Shown here piece by piece: positions 37,873 to 47,942 of a stretch of DNA of 64,000 nucleotides. Source of the stretch: Variovorax saccharolyticus (GTDB lineage Bacteria > Pseudomonadota > Gammaproteobacteria > Burkholderiales > Burkholderiaceae_C); assembly GCF_030316765.1 (NCBI RefSeq), contig NZ_JASZYT010000002.1, positions 868,001 to 932,000 on the forward strand, read 5' to 3'. Each line of letters opens with the position of its first letter. Position 1 is the first letter of the stretch. The translations under genes and the position numbers were made by a program. The notes under the pieces are model-generated. The model was not told where the DNA came from. It saw nothing but the letters and a program-made list of their open reading frames with translations, and did not search any database.

Positions 37873-40800
37873 GCAATCTCGCGCCGCTGGCACTGAAGCA
37901 AAGATGTTGTCAGACGTCGTCACCATCTCTCGTCAATTCCTTCGCTCAGTTCGAATCGATACAGACGTCGGACGTGAAGATGCACTGTCCGGATACATTT
38001 GCCAGGGTACTGCGAGTTCTCTACTTGAGAACATGGCACGGCAAATCGCAGAGACTCGTCAGCGCGCATTCACCTGGACCGGCCCGTACGGCGGAGGCAA
38101 GTCGTCCCTTGCATTGATGCTGTGCTCGCTGGTAGGCGGACAGCCGAAAGTTCGAGCAAAGGCAAAACAGCTTCTTGGTTTCAAGGACGGGAGCCCGGTC
38201 CACAAAGTGTTCGAAGCCAAGGGTGACGGTTGGCTGGTCGTGCCCGTAGTGGGCAAACGCGCTGACGTAGTCCAAGAACTTAGCGCTGCCCTGGCCAAGG
38301 CACGGGGTCTGCCTGTCAATCGCAAGAAGCAGCCTGACATCGTGGGTGAGCTCATCGAAGCCGCGGAACGCCACCCTCAAGGCGTCCTCGTAGTTATTGA
38401 TGAATTGGGTAAGCTTCTTGAGGCGTCTGCTCAGGATGGAGGAGACATCTATTTCTTCCAAGAGCTCGCCGAAGCTGCAAGCCGATGCTCCGGAAAGCTG
38501 GTCATCGTTGGCATCCTTCACCAAGCGTTTGAAGCCTATGCTTCGCGCTTGGGTCGGCAGTCACGCGATGAGTGGGCTAAGGTGCAGGGCCGATTCGTCG
38601 ACATCCCGCTCGTTGCTGCTGCGGATGAGGTAATCGAGCTCGTCGGTAAGGCTATCACTGTTGAGGACCCGTCGTTTCCGGGAGAGGCTTCGAAGCTTGC
38701 AGACACGATTGCTGCAGCCATTCGCAATCGTCGTCCGGGAACGCCTGCGACACTGGCGGATTCACTACGTGCCTGCTGGCCGCTCCATCCAGTCACTGCC
38801 GCGTTGCTCGGCCCCATATCCCGGCGCCGTTTCGGCCAAAACGAGCGCAGTACGTTCGGCTTCCTAGCATCGCGCGAGCCGCTAGGCTTCGTGGAGTTCC
38901 TTAACGGCTATGAAGCGCAGTGGTTCACCATGTACGGCCCTGCCGCTTACTGGGACTACCTGCGCGCCAACCTTGAGCCCGCCATCGTCGCCTCCCCCGA
39001 TGGGCATCGCTGGGCTCAATGCTGCGATGCGGTCGAGCGAGCTGAGGCCAAAGGCACTGATGTACACGTCAAGCTGACCAAGACCATTGCCCTGATTGAG
39101 ATGTTCCGCAACGGGTCTGGCCTCGTTGCGGAAGGGCCTGTTCTTGCCGTTTCTACTCCTAGCGTGGACGAAGAGCAAATTCGCAAGGCTCTTGAGGAGC
39201 TTGCGGATTGGAAGGTTCTTATCGAGCGGAAGCACCTGGGTGCTTGGGGCATCTACGCCGGCTCGGACTTCGACATTGAAGCGGCCATCAACCTCGCGCG
39301 TGGTGAGATTGGCGAGCCGGACCTCGAGCACATCTCAACGCTAAGTGACCTGCAGCCTGTCCTCGCCAAGCGTCACTACCAAAAGACAGGGACCATGCGA
39401 TGGTTCACCCGTGGAATTCTTCGATTGGACGGCATCGAGAGCGTCGTCGAGCACTTTGAACTCAAGGGCGCAAGCGCAGGGGCTTTTCTACTATGTCTCC
39501 CACCCCCTGGGCAGACCGTTCGGTCTGCGGAGCACCGCGTACGCCACACAAGCGCTGCCACGCGCATCAAGACGCTCTTGCTCGGCACCCCCAAGAACGC
39601 CGAACGCATTATCGAGCTGAGCCTTGAACTCTCTGCATCTCAACGCGTCATGAAAACTAGACCCGAACTCCACGGGGATTCCGTGGCACGTCGAGAAGTT
39701 ATCGGCCGTATCGAGGCAATTCGAGCCTCTCTGGAGGAAGAGCTGGCCGACGCGTTCGAGCTTTCGAAGTGGTACAGCCAAGGGGCAGCAATCGAGACGA
39801 AGGGAAGCACAGTCCTTTCCGTCATTGCCTCAGACATCGCTGAAGAGGTTTACGAGAAGGCACCCCACATCTTTAGTGAGCTAATCAACCGTGAGGACCC
39901 CTCTAGCAACTCCGTGAAAGCTCGCAAGGACCTGATGAATCGCATGGTGACACATGCTCATCTACCCAAGCTTGGCTACGAAGGTTTCCCCGCTGATGCG
40001 GGGCTGTACTACACGGTGTTGAACGACCCCGGGCTTCATCGCTCTCGCGGCGATGACGGCTGGAACTTCGGTGACCCGAATTTCAACTCGCGAGGAACGT
40101 CCTACGAGAACTTCTGGTGGCAAACCAACCACGAGCTTCTCACTGAAGGCAAGTCCCTCACGCTTGAAGAGCTTTACACCGACTGGGCACGGCCTCCGTT
40201 TGGCATTCGAGCTGGCGTAATGCCTGTCTTGTCACTTGCTTTCTACTTGGCAAACCGCTCATCCCTTGCCCTGTATGTGAACGGCGTCTTCACGCCGGAC
40301 TTGACCGACGCAGTTGTCGACGAGTGGACACTAGACCCCGGCCGCATTCGCTTCCAGCACGTGGAAGCCTCGAGGGACAAGGCCAAGCTAGTTAACGCTC
40401 TGGCAAAAACCATCTCGGAAAGGTCGAATACAGAAGTCGGTGCGGCGCCCCTCGACGTGGCACGCGGCTTGGTTGGACTTGTCGTCGGCCTGCCTGGTTG
40501 GACGAAGCGGACGACCACCGTTTCATCGAGAGCGCAGCAAGTTCGCGCAATGCTGTTGAAGGCGAGCGACCCATTGCGGGTCCTTTTCTCTGACTTGCCT
40601 ACGCTGCTTGAAGCACAAGACCCCGCTACGTTAAATGCGCGCCTGCAGGCGGTAACCGACGAGCTGTCTGGTGCTTACCATCGCATGTTGACGAGCGTGC
40701 GTGTTCACCTGATGGAAGCGCTTGACCATGGCGAGCGTCCGCTGGAAGACCTGCGGCAGCGGGCTACCACGGTGAAAGGCATGTCCGGCGACTTCAAGCT

Positions 40801-41215
40801 TGATGCATTCGCGACGCGTCTTGAGACCTACGACGAGTCAGACGAGACTGTTGAGTCACTCATCAGTTTGACTATTGACAAACCTCAAGCCGCGTGGGTC
40901 GACAGAGACATTGACGCTGCGATGGCAAAGCTTGCTGAGTGGGCAGTGGACTTCCGAAAAGCGGAGACCATGGCCCCGCTACGTGGCCGGCCTTCGACTC
41001 GTCGCGTGATTGGGGTTGTCTTCGGTGCAAGCCATGGCCAAGACGTCACGGGCTTCGTGGATATCTCTGAGTCAGATACACCTGCCATTGACCGCTTGGT
41101 GAAGCAATTCTTGGCTGAAGCCCAGGGCGAGCGTAAAGAGGTCATCCTGGCAGCGCTGGCGGAGGCCGGGGCAATGATGGTTAAACAACAGAGCAAGGGG
41201 AAGAAGAATGGCTGA
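37865..41215 (+). CDS. sspC: Phosphorothioation ATPase SspC
   Basis: This 1116-residue ATPase has Walker A TGPYGGGKSSLALML (about 72-86) and Walker B GVLVVIDELGKLLE (about 172-185), then long helical and winged-helix-like stretches without known catalytic motifs. In Ssp systems the large SspC ATPase works with SspB and SspD in DNA modification. The start at 37865 has a GGAGAG ribosome site; a GTG six bases earlier is less likely. Its stop overlaps the sspD start (ATGGCTGA). Confidence 0.8.
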   Translation: MRKQSRAAGTEAKMLSDVVTISRQFLRSVRIDTDVGREDALSGYICQGTASSLLENMARQIAETRQRAFTWTGPYGGGKSSLALMLCSLVGGQPKVRAKAKQLLGFKDGSPVHKVFEAKGDGWLVVPVVGKRADVVQELSAALAKARGLPVNRKKQPDIVGELIEAAERHPQGVLVVIDELGKLLEASAQDGGDIYFFQELAEAASRCSGKLVIVGILHQAFEAYASRLGRQSRDEWAKVQGRFVDIPLVAAADEVIELVGKAITVEDPSFPGEASKLADTIAAAIRNRRPGTPATLADSLRACWPLHPVTAALLGPISRRRFGQNERSTFGFLASREPLGFVEFLNGYEAQWFTMYGPAAYWDYLRANLEPAIVASPDGHRWAQCCDAVERAEAKGTDVHVKLTKTIALIEMFRNGSGLVAEGPVLAVSTPSVDEEQIRKALEELADWKVLIERKHLGAWGIYAGSDFDIEAAINLARGEIGEPDLEHISTLSDLQPVLAKRHYQKTGTMRWFTRGILRLDGIESVVEHFELKGASAGAFLLCLPPPGQTVRSAEHRVRHTSAATRIKTLLLGTPKNAERIIELSLELSASQRVMKTRPELHGDSVARREVIGRIEAIRASLEEELADAFELSKWYSQGAAIETKGSTVLSVIASDIAEEVYEKAPHIFSELINREDPSSNSVKARKDLMNRMVTHAHLPKLGYEGFPADAGLYYTVLNDPGLHRSRGDDGWNFGDPNFNSRGTSYENFWWQTNHELLTEGKSLTLEELYTDWARPPFGIRAGVMPVLSLAFYLANRSSLALYVNGVFTPDLTDAVVDEWTLDPGRIRFQHVEASRDKAKLVNALAKTISERSNTEVGAAPLDVARGLVGLVVGLPGWTKRTTTVSSRAQQVRAMLLKASDPLRVLFSDLPTLLEAQDPATLNARLQAVTDELSGAYHRMLTSVRVHLMEALDHGERPLEDLRQRATTVKGMSGDFKLDAFATRLETYDESDETVESLISLTIDKPQAAWVDRDIDAAMAKLAEWAVDFRKAETMAPLRGRPSTRRVIGVVFGASHGQDVTGFVDISESDTPAIDRLVKQFLAEAQGERKEVILAALAEAGAMMVKQQSKGKKNG

Positions 41216-42050
41216 ACGTCACGTTCTGGGACTTTCTGGCGGCAAGGATAGCGCCGCACTTGCTGTGTACATGAGCCTGAACCATCCCGAGATTCCGCTG
41301 GAGTATTACTTCACGGACACAGGCAAGGAGCTACCCGAGGTTTACGAATTCCTGGGGAAGCTTGAAGGGTTTGTCGGACGCAAGATTCACTATCTGAACC
41401 CGCATCGAGATTTCGACTTCTGGCTGAGAACATATAACAACTACCTTCCCTCACCCAGGACACGGTGGTGCACGCGCAAGCTGAAGCTTGAACCATTCAA
41501 ACATTGGATTCGGCCGTCTCTAGAAGCGGGCGACACGGTCTACAGCTATGTGGCTATCCGCGCCGATGAAGAGCATCGCGAGGGAATGGTCGCCCAACAT
41601 GAAAACCTTATCGTCAAGATGCCGTTCCGTGAACATGGCGTCGATAAGCCAGGTGTGTTCGAACTGCTCGAAGGCTCCGGCCTCGGCCTACCCAAGTATT
41701 ACGACTGGCGCTCTCGCTCAGGTTGCACCTTCTGCTTCTTCCAGCAGAAAGTCGAATGGGTACGTCTGAAGGAACACCACCCCGAGGCTTTTGAGGCTGC
41801 CAAGGCGTACGAGAAGAATGCCCTTGAGCACGGGTCGCCGTTCACCTGGAGTCAAGGAGAGCCGCTGACGGACCTAGAACAGCCTGAGCGGGTTGCAGAA
41901 ATCATGACCGACTTTGAGAACCGCAAGCAGCGTGAGTTGGCACGTCGTAAGCCCAACCCACTGCGTGTAATCCCCATCGAACCAGTTGACATTGACGACC
42001 TGTACCTTGAAGACGAAGGCGGTGGAGCCTGCCTCGTATGCCACAAATAA
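41208..42050 (+). CDS. sspD: Phosphorothioation ATP pyrophosphatase SspD (DndC/PAPS-reductase family)
   Basis: This 280-residue PP-loop enzyme activates the DNA backbone with ATP before sulfur insertion. The PP-loop is HVLGLSGGKDSAALAV (about 4-19). Cysteines in RWCTRKLK, GCTFC and the C-terminal CLVC could hold the 4Fe-4S cluster known from DndC. It belongs to the same superfamily as PAPS reductase and is often mis-annotated so. It lies between sspC and sspE, and no sulfate-assimilation genes are near. Confidence 0.82.
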   Translation: MAERHVLGLSGGKDSAALAVYMSLNHPEIPLEYYFTDTGKELPEVYEFLGKLEGFVGRKIHYLNPHRDFDFWLRTYNNYLPSPRTRWCTRKLKLEPFKHWIRPSLEAGDTVYSYVAIRADEEHREGMVAQHENLIVKMPFREHGVDKPGVFELLEGSGLGLPKYYDWRSRSGCTFCFFQQKVEWVRLKEHHPEAFEAAKAYEKNALEHGSPFTWSQGEPLTDLEQPERVAEIMTDFENRKQRELARRKPNPLRVIPIEPVDIDDLYLEDEGGGACLVCHK

Positions 42051-42071
42051 CTCGAACTTCAGGAGAATAAC

Positions 42072-44501
42072 GTGCCAAGTCCAGGACAGAAGATTTTTGA
42101 CGCCGAGTCAGAAGGTCTCTACGACTTCGTATCGAAGAACGGGCGCGGGCTCTATATCCCGCCTTATCAGCGCGACTACGCCTGGGACAAGACAAACGTC
42201 GAGCGTCTCATCGACGACACGATTCAAGGCCTAAACGCACTGCTAAAACGGCCAGATGAGTCCATAACGTTCATCGGGACCATCATCGCAATGAACGACT
42301 CAAAGAAGTCGACCATTAGCCCTCTCGTCAAGAACCAGGTCTACACGCAGGTCATGTCGGTAATTGATGGCCAGCAACGACTGACAACGCTGCTGATGCT
42401 GTGCCTGGCGCTTCTCCTCGAAATAGAAGTGCAGTGGGCTGAGCTGAAGAAGGGAAAGGCGAAGGATAGCGAAGAAGCTCGCCAATGGTTGGAGACGCGC
42501 GTCAACGACATGCGCGGATTGCTTTCCCAGATGCTGTCTGAGCGGCAAAATAACGGCGAGGGTGAGTTCAGGCATTTTCCAAAGATGATTCGAGCGTTTG
42601 TCGACACGTGGTCGTATGAGGCTGACAAGGCCAAGTACGACTCCCCAATTGCTTGGCTCCTGTTCGAGTTCGTGCGATTCCGGGAAGAACAAGAGCCAAA
42701 CTGGGCGAAGTTCCCGAACATGCTGAAGGAGACCGCTGAAGGCGCAGCGAATGAAGGGCAGCGCAAGCACTTCATCAAGATGCTGAAAGTTATGCGCGAC
42801 AAGCTGCGCAACCTTCCAGGAGATGACGAATTTCCAGAACTGCTTGGAATCGTCCAAGACGGTGACAAGCAGGACACGCTGTTCGGCGAGGAGTTTCCCG
42901 AACCGATGACGTCGGCTCTAGAAGCAATCCTGTCGCCTCAGTTGCTCGTAGCTCAGGCGGCCGCGCTTGACGGCGCAAAGCCAAACCCAGAAGATGCCCG
43001 CTCCAAAAAGTGGTGGGAGGCCTCCACCAACTTGGTTGCCCTGCTCTTTTTTTCGAAGTTCGCACTTGAACGCATCACCCTTGTCGTGGTCACCGCGACA
43101 ACCGAAGACTTTGCTTTCGACGTCTTTGAAGCGCTTAATACAACCGGCCAGCCGCTGACAGCTCTGGAAACCTTCGTGCCGAAGGTCGTTCAGTCCGTGG
43201 GCATGACGAAGTACAACTCTTCCGAGGAAAAGAAGCAGCTAGAGATTGCTGGCGAGTACATCCGGCGGGTCAATCGAGCCGACGAGCGCCAAAAGCGGTC
43301 TGCAGACTTACTTGTCGCATTTGCCTTGGCTGAGCTTGGAGAGAAGCGCTCAAAGAATCTGGCGGACCAGCGCCGCTTTATGCGCGAAGCGTTCGACGCG
43401 TATGGCGACCGGCGACAACAGCAGGAGTTCATTCGACACCTCGCTGAGCTCTCTCGCTTCTTCGACAGTGTTTGGGTCAATGGCGCGGACAAGCCGAAAG
43501 TTGACGGACTGCCGTTGCCGGACCCGGCTGCGCTGTGCCTTCGCTTCCTTGTTGACTTCGGGCACACAATCACTGCCCCCCTCTTGGCGCAATATGCCGC
43601 AGAGGTCGGAGTGCAGAAGGACCCTGTCGAACGAAAAAAGGCGCTCGGTGTCTTCTGCGAAGTGGTCCAGGCTGTGACGGCTTTCACTGTGCTTTGGCGT
43701 GCGTCCCGCAGTACAACCGACCGCATTGACGAGGTGTATCGGTCCCTAATGGGAGATGGCTCTCCTGAGCACGGTGTGCCCGCTCTCGCCCGTGGTAAGC
43801 GCGGTGAGGGGCCATTGCCCAGCGTGAAATCGGTTCAAGCGGCACTTGTCGCCCGACTTCAAGCCGCAAGAATTCAGGCTGACGGAAAAAGCAAGAAGTA
43901 CGGCGCAAACATCGCAGGCAAGGCGGAGTGGATTGAGAAGACAGTTTCTCAGCCGCTTTGGGAAATCAATGTAACGCTGGCCCGGTTTGTTCTGCTAGTG
44001 GCCTTCCACGACGTTGTTGAAGGGCCCGATGGCCACCTTACGCGGGGCAAGGCCGGTTGCAATCCGACGCTGTCCCTAGATGCCTGGGTTGGTGAACAAC
44101 TTGCTACCGTCGAGCACATCGCCCCTAGGACGAAGTCCAACGGCTGGGCGCTCGACCTCTACGGCGACGATGAGTATGAGCGTTTGGGGAACCTGACGTT
44201 AGTGCCGACTCGCTGCAATTCTTCTTTGAGCAATCGCTCGTGGGACCAGAAGCGCTTCTTGTTCGCGGCTCTTTCTGCGAAGACGGAAGGCGAAGCACAG
44301 GCAGTCCTGAAGTCTTTGGCAGAGGCCGGTGTAGACGTTAGCGAAGTCGGTAGCAACCTCTATGCTGGCCAGTATCTGCCCCATGTTCATGCAATCGGCA
44401 GTGTGAAGGGCGATTGGAATCTGGAGGCGGTCAACGCACGTGGTCGAGAGCTCGCAGACCTGGTGTGGCAGCGACTCGCGCCTTGGGTGGGGATGGTCTA
44501 G
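42072..44501 (+). CDS. sspE: Phosphorothioation-sensing restriction nuclease SspE (DUF262-DUF1524)
   Basis: This 809-residue effector has an N-terminal DUF262 NTPase domain (YIPPYQRDYAW near 28-38 and VIDGQQRLTT at 97-106) and a C-terminal DUF1524 HNH nuclease (VEHIAP at about 680, RLGNLTLV, then CNSSLSNRSW). In the Ssp system SspE senses phosphorothioate and nicks foreign DNA. The start is a GTG at 42072 with an AGGAG site seven bases before, 21 bases after sspD. It is complete and shows no frameshift. Confidence 0.83.
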   Translation: MPSPGQKIFDAESEGLYDFVSKNGRGLYIPPYQRDYAWDKTNVERLIDDTIQGLNALLKRPDESITFIGTIIAMNDSKKSTISPLVKNQVYTQVMSVIDGQQRLTTLLMLCLALLLEIEVQWAELKKGKAKDSEEARQWLETRVNDMRGLLSQMLSERQNNGEGEFRHFPKMIRAFVDTWSYEADKAKYDSPIAWLLFEFVRFREEQEPNWAKFPNMLKETAEGAANEGQRKHFIKMLKVMRDKLRNLPGDDEFPELLGIVQDGDKQDTLFGEEFPEPMTSALEAILSPQLLVAQAAALDGAKPNPEDARSKKWWEASTNLVALLFFSKFALERITLVVVTATTEDFAFDVFEALNTTGQPLTALETFVPKVVQSVGMTKYNSSEEKKQLEIAGEYIRRVNRADERQKRSADLLVAFALAELGEKRSKNLADQRRFMREAFDAYGDRRQQQEFIRHLAELSRFFDSVWVNGADKPKVDGLPLPDPAALCLRFLVDFGHTITAPLLAQYAAEVGVQKDPVERKKALGVFCEVVQAVTAFTVLWRASRSTTDRIDEVYRSLMGDGSPEHGVPALARGKRGEGPLPSVKSVQAALVARLQAARIQADGKSKKYGANIAGKAEWIEKTVSQPLWEINVTLARFVLLVAFHDVVEGPDGHLTRGKAGCNPTLSLDAWVGEQLATVEHIAPRTKSNGWALDLYGDDEYERLGNLTLVPTRCNSSLSNRSWDQKRFLFAALSAKTEGEAQAVLKSLAEAGVDVSEVGSNLYAGQYLPHVHAIGSVKGDWNLEAVNARGRELADLVWQRLAPWVGMV

Positions 44502-44761
44502 CACTTGTTTGTCCGCAGGCGCGCAATTGGATTGCGGCTTGGTCGAATTCAAGGTTGATGGATATCCGCCCTCTAAATGGCCGACCCAGGTTCATCCTCC
44601 TTGGCAGCTCGCGCACGCCAGTGCGCAAAGCGCGGCTTGCCGCGCGGCGGCGCAGCGGAGCTGCGCCGACTCCCCCGCAGAACACACTCCCACAAGGCCG
44701 AAGCGAACATAATCCTCTACTTGATTCAAAACTGGGTGACTTCTGCGGTCAGCTGCGAGCC

Positions 44762-45073
44762 TCAGGGGCACCAGTGGGTATTGGGAAGGAACGGTCCACC
44801 AACTTCGCTCAAATGCTCTTCGACATAGAGCGAGGCTGCGTCGCGCACCTCCATGGCGAAGTCGAAGAACCTGAGGGAGGCGGGGTCGAGGTGGAAGCTC
44901 CAGCCAGGGTTGTAGTCGGCCGGCTTTGAAACGATAGTACCTTGAACTTGAGACTTGCTCGTCGTCGTGCCGGCGACCAGTTGGCGCGCGTGGGCAATGA
45001 GTTCGGCATTTTCTAGGCGGATGACAAAGGGACGCTTGTCCCCGTCCTCCATCTGAAAGTAGGCAATGGCCAT
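44762..45073 (-). CDS. BP74-like (calmodulin-binding-type) small protein
   Basis: This is a 103-residue protein with the pattern FVIRLENAELIAHARQLVAG, then a motif GTIVSKPADYNPGWSFHLDP, then RFFDFAMEVRDA and YVEEHLSEVGGPFLPNTHWC. It resembles the BP74 N-terminal domain known from a Dictyostelium calmodulin-binding protein and found in some bacteria; function in bacteria is unknown. An ATG nine bases upstream (45082) is an alternative start. It lies 260 bases beyond sspE, convergent with it, and may or may not belong to the defence system. Confidence 0.5.
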   Translation of the reverse strand: MAIAYFQMEDGDKRPFVIRLENAELIAHARQLVAGTTTSKSQVQGTIVSKPADYNPGWSFHLDPASLRFFDFAMEVRDAASLYVEEHLSEVGGPFLPNTHWCP

Positions 45074-45740
45074 CCTCGACATCCTGTCTTTCTGTTAAAG
45101 ATAGCTGCTTATCGAACTTCGCCGGCCACGGAAGGCTGGCCCAGTGAAGAGCGCGTTCAGTAGTAGTGGTCCTTGACGCCGTCAACGACGGGCCAATGCT
45201 TGCTGATGCCGCGGTCCAGCCAGAAAGCGCTTTAGACAGATTGGGTGCTGCTAGCACTCGCTACACGTTGAGCGATGCAGCTATGCCTGCTCCGTAGCGC
45301 CACTCTCGGTTTTTCGATTACCTGCAGTCAGTCCACCCACCAACTTCGAGGCGGGCGACCTCTCGACTGAAGGCTCGGTGGGCCTCGCTCTGCCGCCGGC
45401 CACATCAGCAACGCTGGCTGCGTGCCGTGGTTTTCGCCGGCTTCCGACCGGCTCCTCGACACCGTTACCGAACCCCGTCGGGGCGGCACCCGTGTGACCG
45501 GCCCACGGCGCTCCAGCCCACTGCCTGATTGCCGTCGCTTGGTGTTTTCGCATGTCGTCAATGAGCACTTTAGAGGCGAAGTGATGCATCGCTAGAGGAA
45601 GGGTGAGGCATCGGCCTGCTCACTTCACATCGGCTTCGGGCCCTTGGCTGTCCCCTTCCTTCATCTGCAGTGCTGGCCAACGCGGACTGTCGGAGGTGAG
45701 ACGAAGAACGCCCAACTTGTTAGTGTCATCGACACCCCTC
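45074..45740. other. 667-base region without a convincing gene
   Basis: Between the BP74-like gene and the recombinase no reading frame has a good start, ribosome site or recognisable product. A 102-codon minus frame at 45281-45589 has a biased, low-complexity composition. The segment may be a decayed gene or non-coding space of the element. Confidence 0.5.
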
Positions 45741-47795
45741 CTAACTGCGGCTAGCTTTGAGTTCAGCCATCGCGTCTTGTACGCCGGAGTGCAAGACACG
45801 CAGACCATCGTCGACAGTGAGATGTCCATACTCTCGCAGGACCGTATCAAGCCTGTCGTGCAAGAGGTGCGCCACCGTGAGGTAGTCGCGTGGATGTCTT
45901 TTGAGATGGTCTGTTGCGATGATGTGGCGAAATACGTGCGGACCGAACCCCAACGTATCCGGCAAATACAGGGCGGTGAGAACCTGAATCCGCTTCCCAA
46001 GGCAGTCGGAGCTCCAGTTGCCAGCGCGCTCTAGCCCGTGCGCTTCGAGGGCAGTCTCTCCACGTGCTCGGCTCTTGTCCCTCCTTGACCAAGTCACGCC
46101 CTCGTCGTCTGTTCGGGGACCTCGGACAAAGGGAAGAAGCAAGTACTCGTTTTTGTCTGCGTCCACGGCATAGGGTCTTGCCTCGGAAAGGTACCGATGA
46201 ATCCAAGCATGCACCGAAGGCTCAACGGCAACGTCGTAGTCTTCGGCCGCAGCACCCTTCTGATTCTTGAAATCCGATGCCATGAACCGCATACGCCAGG
46301 CGCCCGAGTCGGAACGGTACAGGTTGCCAGAACCGTCCGGCCGGTATGTCATTACCGAGAAGTGACCGACCCGCAGCGGATTGCTGACCAAGAGTTTCAC
46401 CATCAAGACGTCACGAATCCATGCCCGGTAGTCTCTGACGTGCGCGGGCGGCGGTGGATTAGCCTCAAGCGCTTGAACGAGTCGGAGCAGCGACTTCAGG
46501 GGATGAGCGCTGTTCAAGATTGATGCCGCGCGGTTCTGAGAGTCCCGAGAGCGAGTCAGCTTGCCTTCGTTCGTCAGCGCCTTGAGCTGAGCCTTGAGCT
46601 TTACGTGGGCCTGGGCGCACCTTGCTTGCCATTGCTGCTCATTGTCGTTTCCCCCGTACGCGGTGGGCAGACTGGAGGCAAGTGAGGGGTTGTTCCATAC
46701 CCATCCGCTCTTTGGTGCCACGAAGGAGATGGCCATCTGCAAAAACGTCGACAGCCCGCGATGGCGGATGTTTCCCGCGCGCCGCCGCTTCCAACTGTTG
46801 AATCCACGTATGAACTCAGGCACCGCCAGCCACGCAATCGTATCGACGGCGTCATCCGGTATTCCCTGGCCTGAAGGCTTGGGCAGCCGGAGGTAACCGA
46901 GGAACTGGCTGATACTGTTCCACGCGACAGCGCCGGTAACGCACACCTGCCCTTCGTAGAGCATAGGCCATTGCACGCGCATACCAGTTCGGTCTAGCGG
47001 CTTGAGGCGCCAGGTGTTTGTCTTGTCAGCAGTTTCCCTTCCGGCATCGGTCTTGAACGCAAGGACGTCGACCCATTGCACTCTGATTCGCTTCGTTGGC
47101 CTGAGCGTGTAATTCGGAGTTTCGGCCTTGCCGCGCTGGATTCGCTTACCGTAAGCGGTGAGCGCCATCGGCGGCCGCTTCTCCTCGCGAGAATAGCGCG
47201 TCCTGCGCAAAGGAGGGAGTCTCGACAGTAGCGCATCGGCCTCGAAGCCGAGTGCGCCGGCGAGTGCACGAACCGCGTCCATCGAGCAGCTCTGCGGCAG
47301 ATAGGGGCCGGTGAGCCAGCGATTCAGGGTGGGCGGCGTAATGCCTGCGCGACGGCAGGTTTCCGCCTTCGAGAGACCGCTCGCCTCCAGTGCAACCTGC
47401 AATGCCGCATGAAATGATTGGGGCAACGAGTCTGTGCGACTTTGCGCAGCAAACAGCCGCGCCCATTGAACTATCTGCTCCTGTCGGTCCTTTTGCGTCC
47501 GGGAGGCTAGACGCTCCGCATGTGCATCTGAGAAGCGCAGGAAGTGGCCGTCGAAATCGGTCGAGAACTCAGCTCCGACGAACGTTTCTGGCGCGAACGA
47601 AAATGTCCGCATCCAAAGGTTTAACGCTGACGCCATATTGGCCTGTTGCTTCGCGTTCTTGCCTCCCTTGGCCAGCATCTCGCGACCCAGTCGATGCAAG
47701 TCCTCATACCGCATCGTTGAGCGAGGAGATGACTGGATTGGCGGAAGTGTGGGGACAACTTTGAAGTTCGATGCGGCGGGCTGCTGTGCGAGCAT
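45741..47795 (-). CDS. Tyrosine recombinase with internal XRE helix-turn-helix
   Basis: This 684-residue protein carries the tyrosine-recombinase catalytic set in its C-terminal third: Arg in NPLRVGHF, a beta-hairpin Lys in DFKNQKG, HVFRH, then LLHD and the nucleophile in YGHL. Between about 125 and 180 there is an XRE-type HTH (LSKAETCRRAGITPPTLNRW), an unusual insertion. The region in between is unlike well-known integrases. It is transcribed towards the defence island. A role in moving this element is inferred. Confidence 0.75.
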   Translation of the reverse strand: MLAQQPAASNFKVVPTLPPIQSSPRSTMRYEDLHRLGREMLAKGGKNAKQQANMASALNLWMRTFSFAPETFVGAEFSTDFDGHFLRFSDAHAERLASRTQKDRQEQIVQWARLFAAQSRTDSLPQSFHAALQVALEASGLSKAETCRRAGITPPTLNRWLTGPYLPQSCSMDAVRALAGALGFEADALLSRLPPLRRTRYSREEKRPPMALTAYGKRIQRGKAETPNYTLRPTKRIRVQWVDVLAFKTDAGRETADKTNTWRLKPLDRTGMRVQWPMLYEGQVCVTGAVAWNSISQFLGYLRLPKPSGQGIPDDAVDTIAWLAVPEFIRGFNSWKRRRAGNIRHRGLSTFLQMAISFVAPKSGWVWNNPSLASSLPTAYGGNDNEQQWQARCAQAHVKLKAQLKALTNEGKLTRSRDSQNRAASILNSAHPLKSLLRLVQALEANPPPPAHVRDYRAWIRDVLMVKLLVSNPLRVGHFSVMTYRPDGSGNLYRSDSGAWRMRFMASDFKNQKGAAAEDYDVAVEPSVHAWIHRYLSEARPYAVDADKNEYLLLPFVRGPRTDDEGVTWSRRDKSRARGETALEAHGLERAGNWSSDCLGKRIQVLTALYLPDTLGFGPHVFRHIIATDHLKRHPRDYLTVAHLLHDRLDTVLREYGHLTVDDGLRVLHSGVQDAMAELKASRS

Positions 47796-47822
47796 TGGAG
47801 ATACTGATAGTTTCGGTTTGTG

Positions 47823-47942
47823 ATAACGGCTTCGTTACGCGAGGAATAACGGCAGATGCGTGGTCGACCTCGGAGCGAGTGGTGGGGTCCGACCGCAGTT
47901 CATTCGTAGCTGGTTGATGAAGACCAGAACGACTGCCGTTAT
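47823..47942. repeat. Three copies of ataacggc upstream of the recombinase gene
   Basis: The word ataacggc occurs at 47823-47830 and 47846-47853, and inverted at 47935-47942. The first copy also forms the palindrome taacg-gctt-cgtta (47824-47837). They could be arm-type binding sites or operators for the HTH of the recombinase. This rests on pattern alone. Confidence 0.4.

Noticed and set aside
36952..44501. Dnd (DndBCDE) double-strand phosphorothioation system
   Set aside because: DndC-like PP-loop is shared, but DUF4007 and DUF262-DUF1524 proteins, and the lack of DndB, DndD and DndE types, point to Ssp instead.
45281..45589. 102-codon minus frame in the gap before the recombinase
   Set aside because: No ribosome site, low-complexity translation and no known pattern; left as non-coding.
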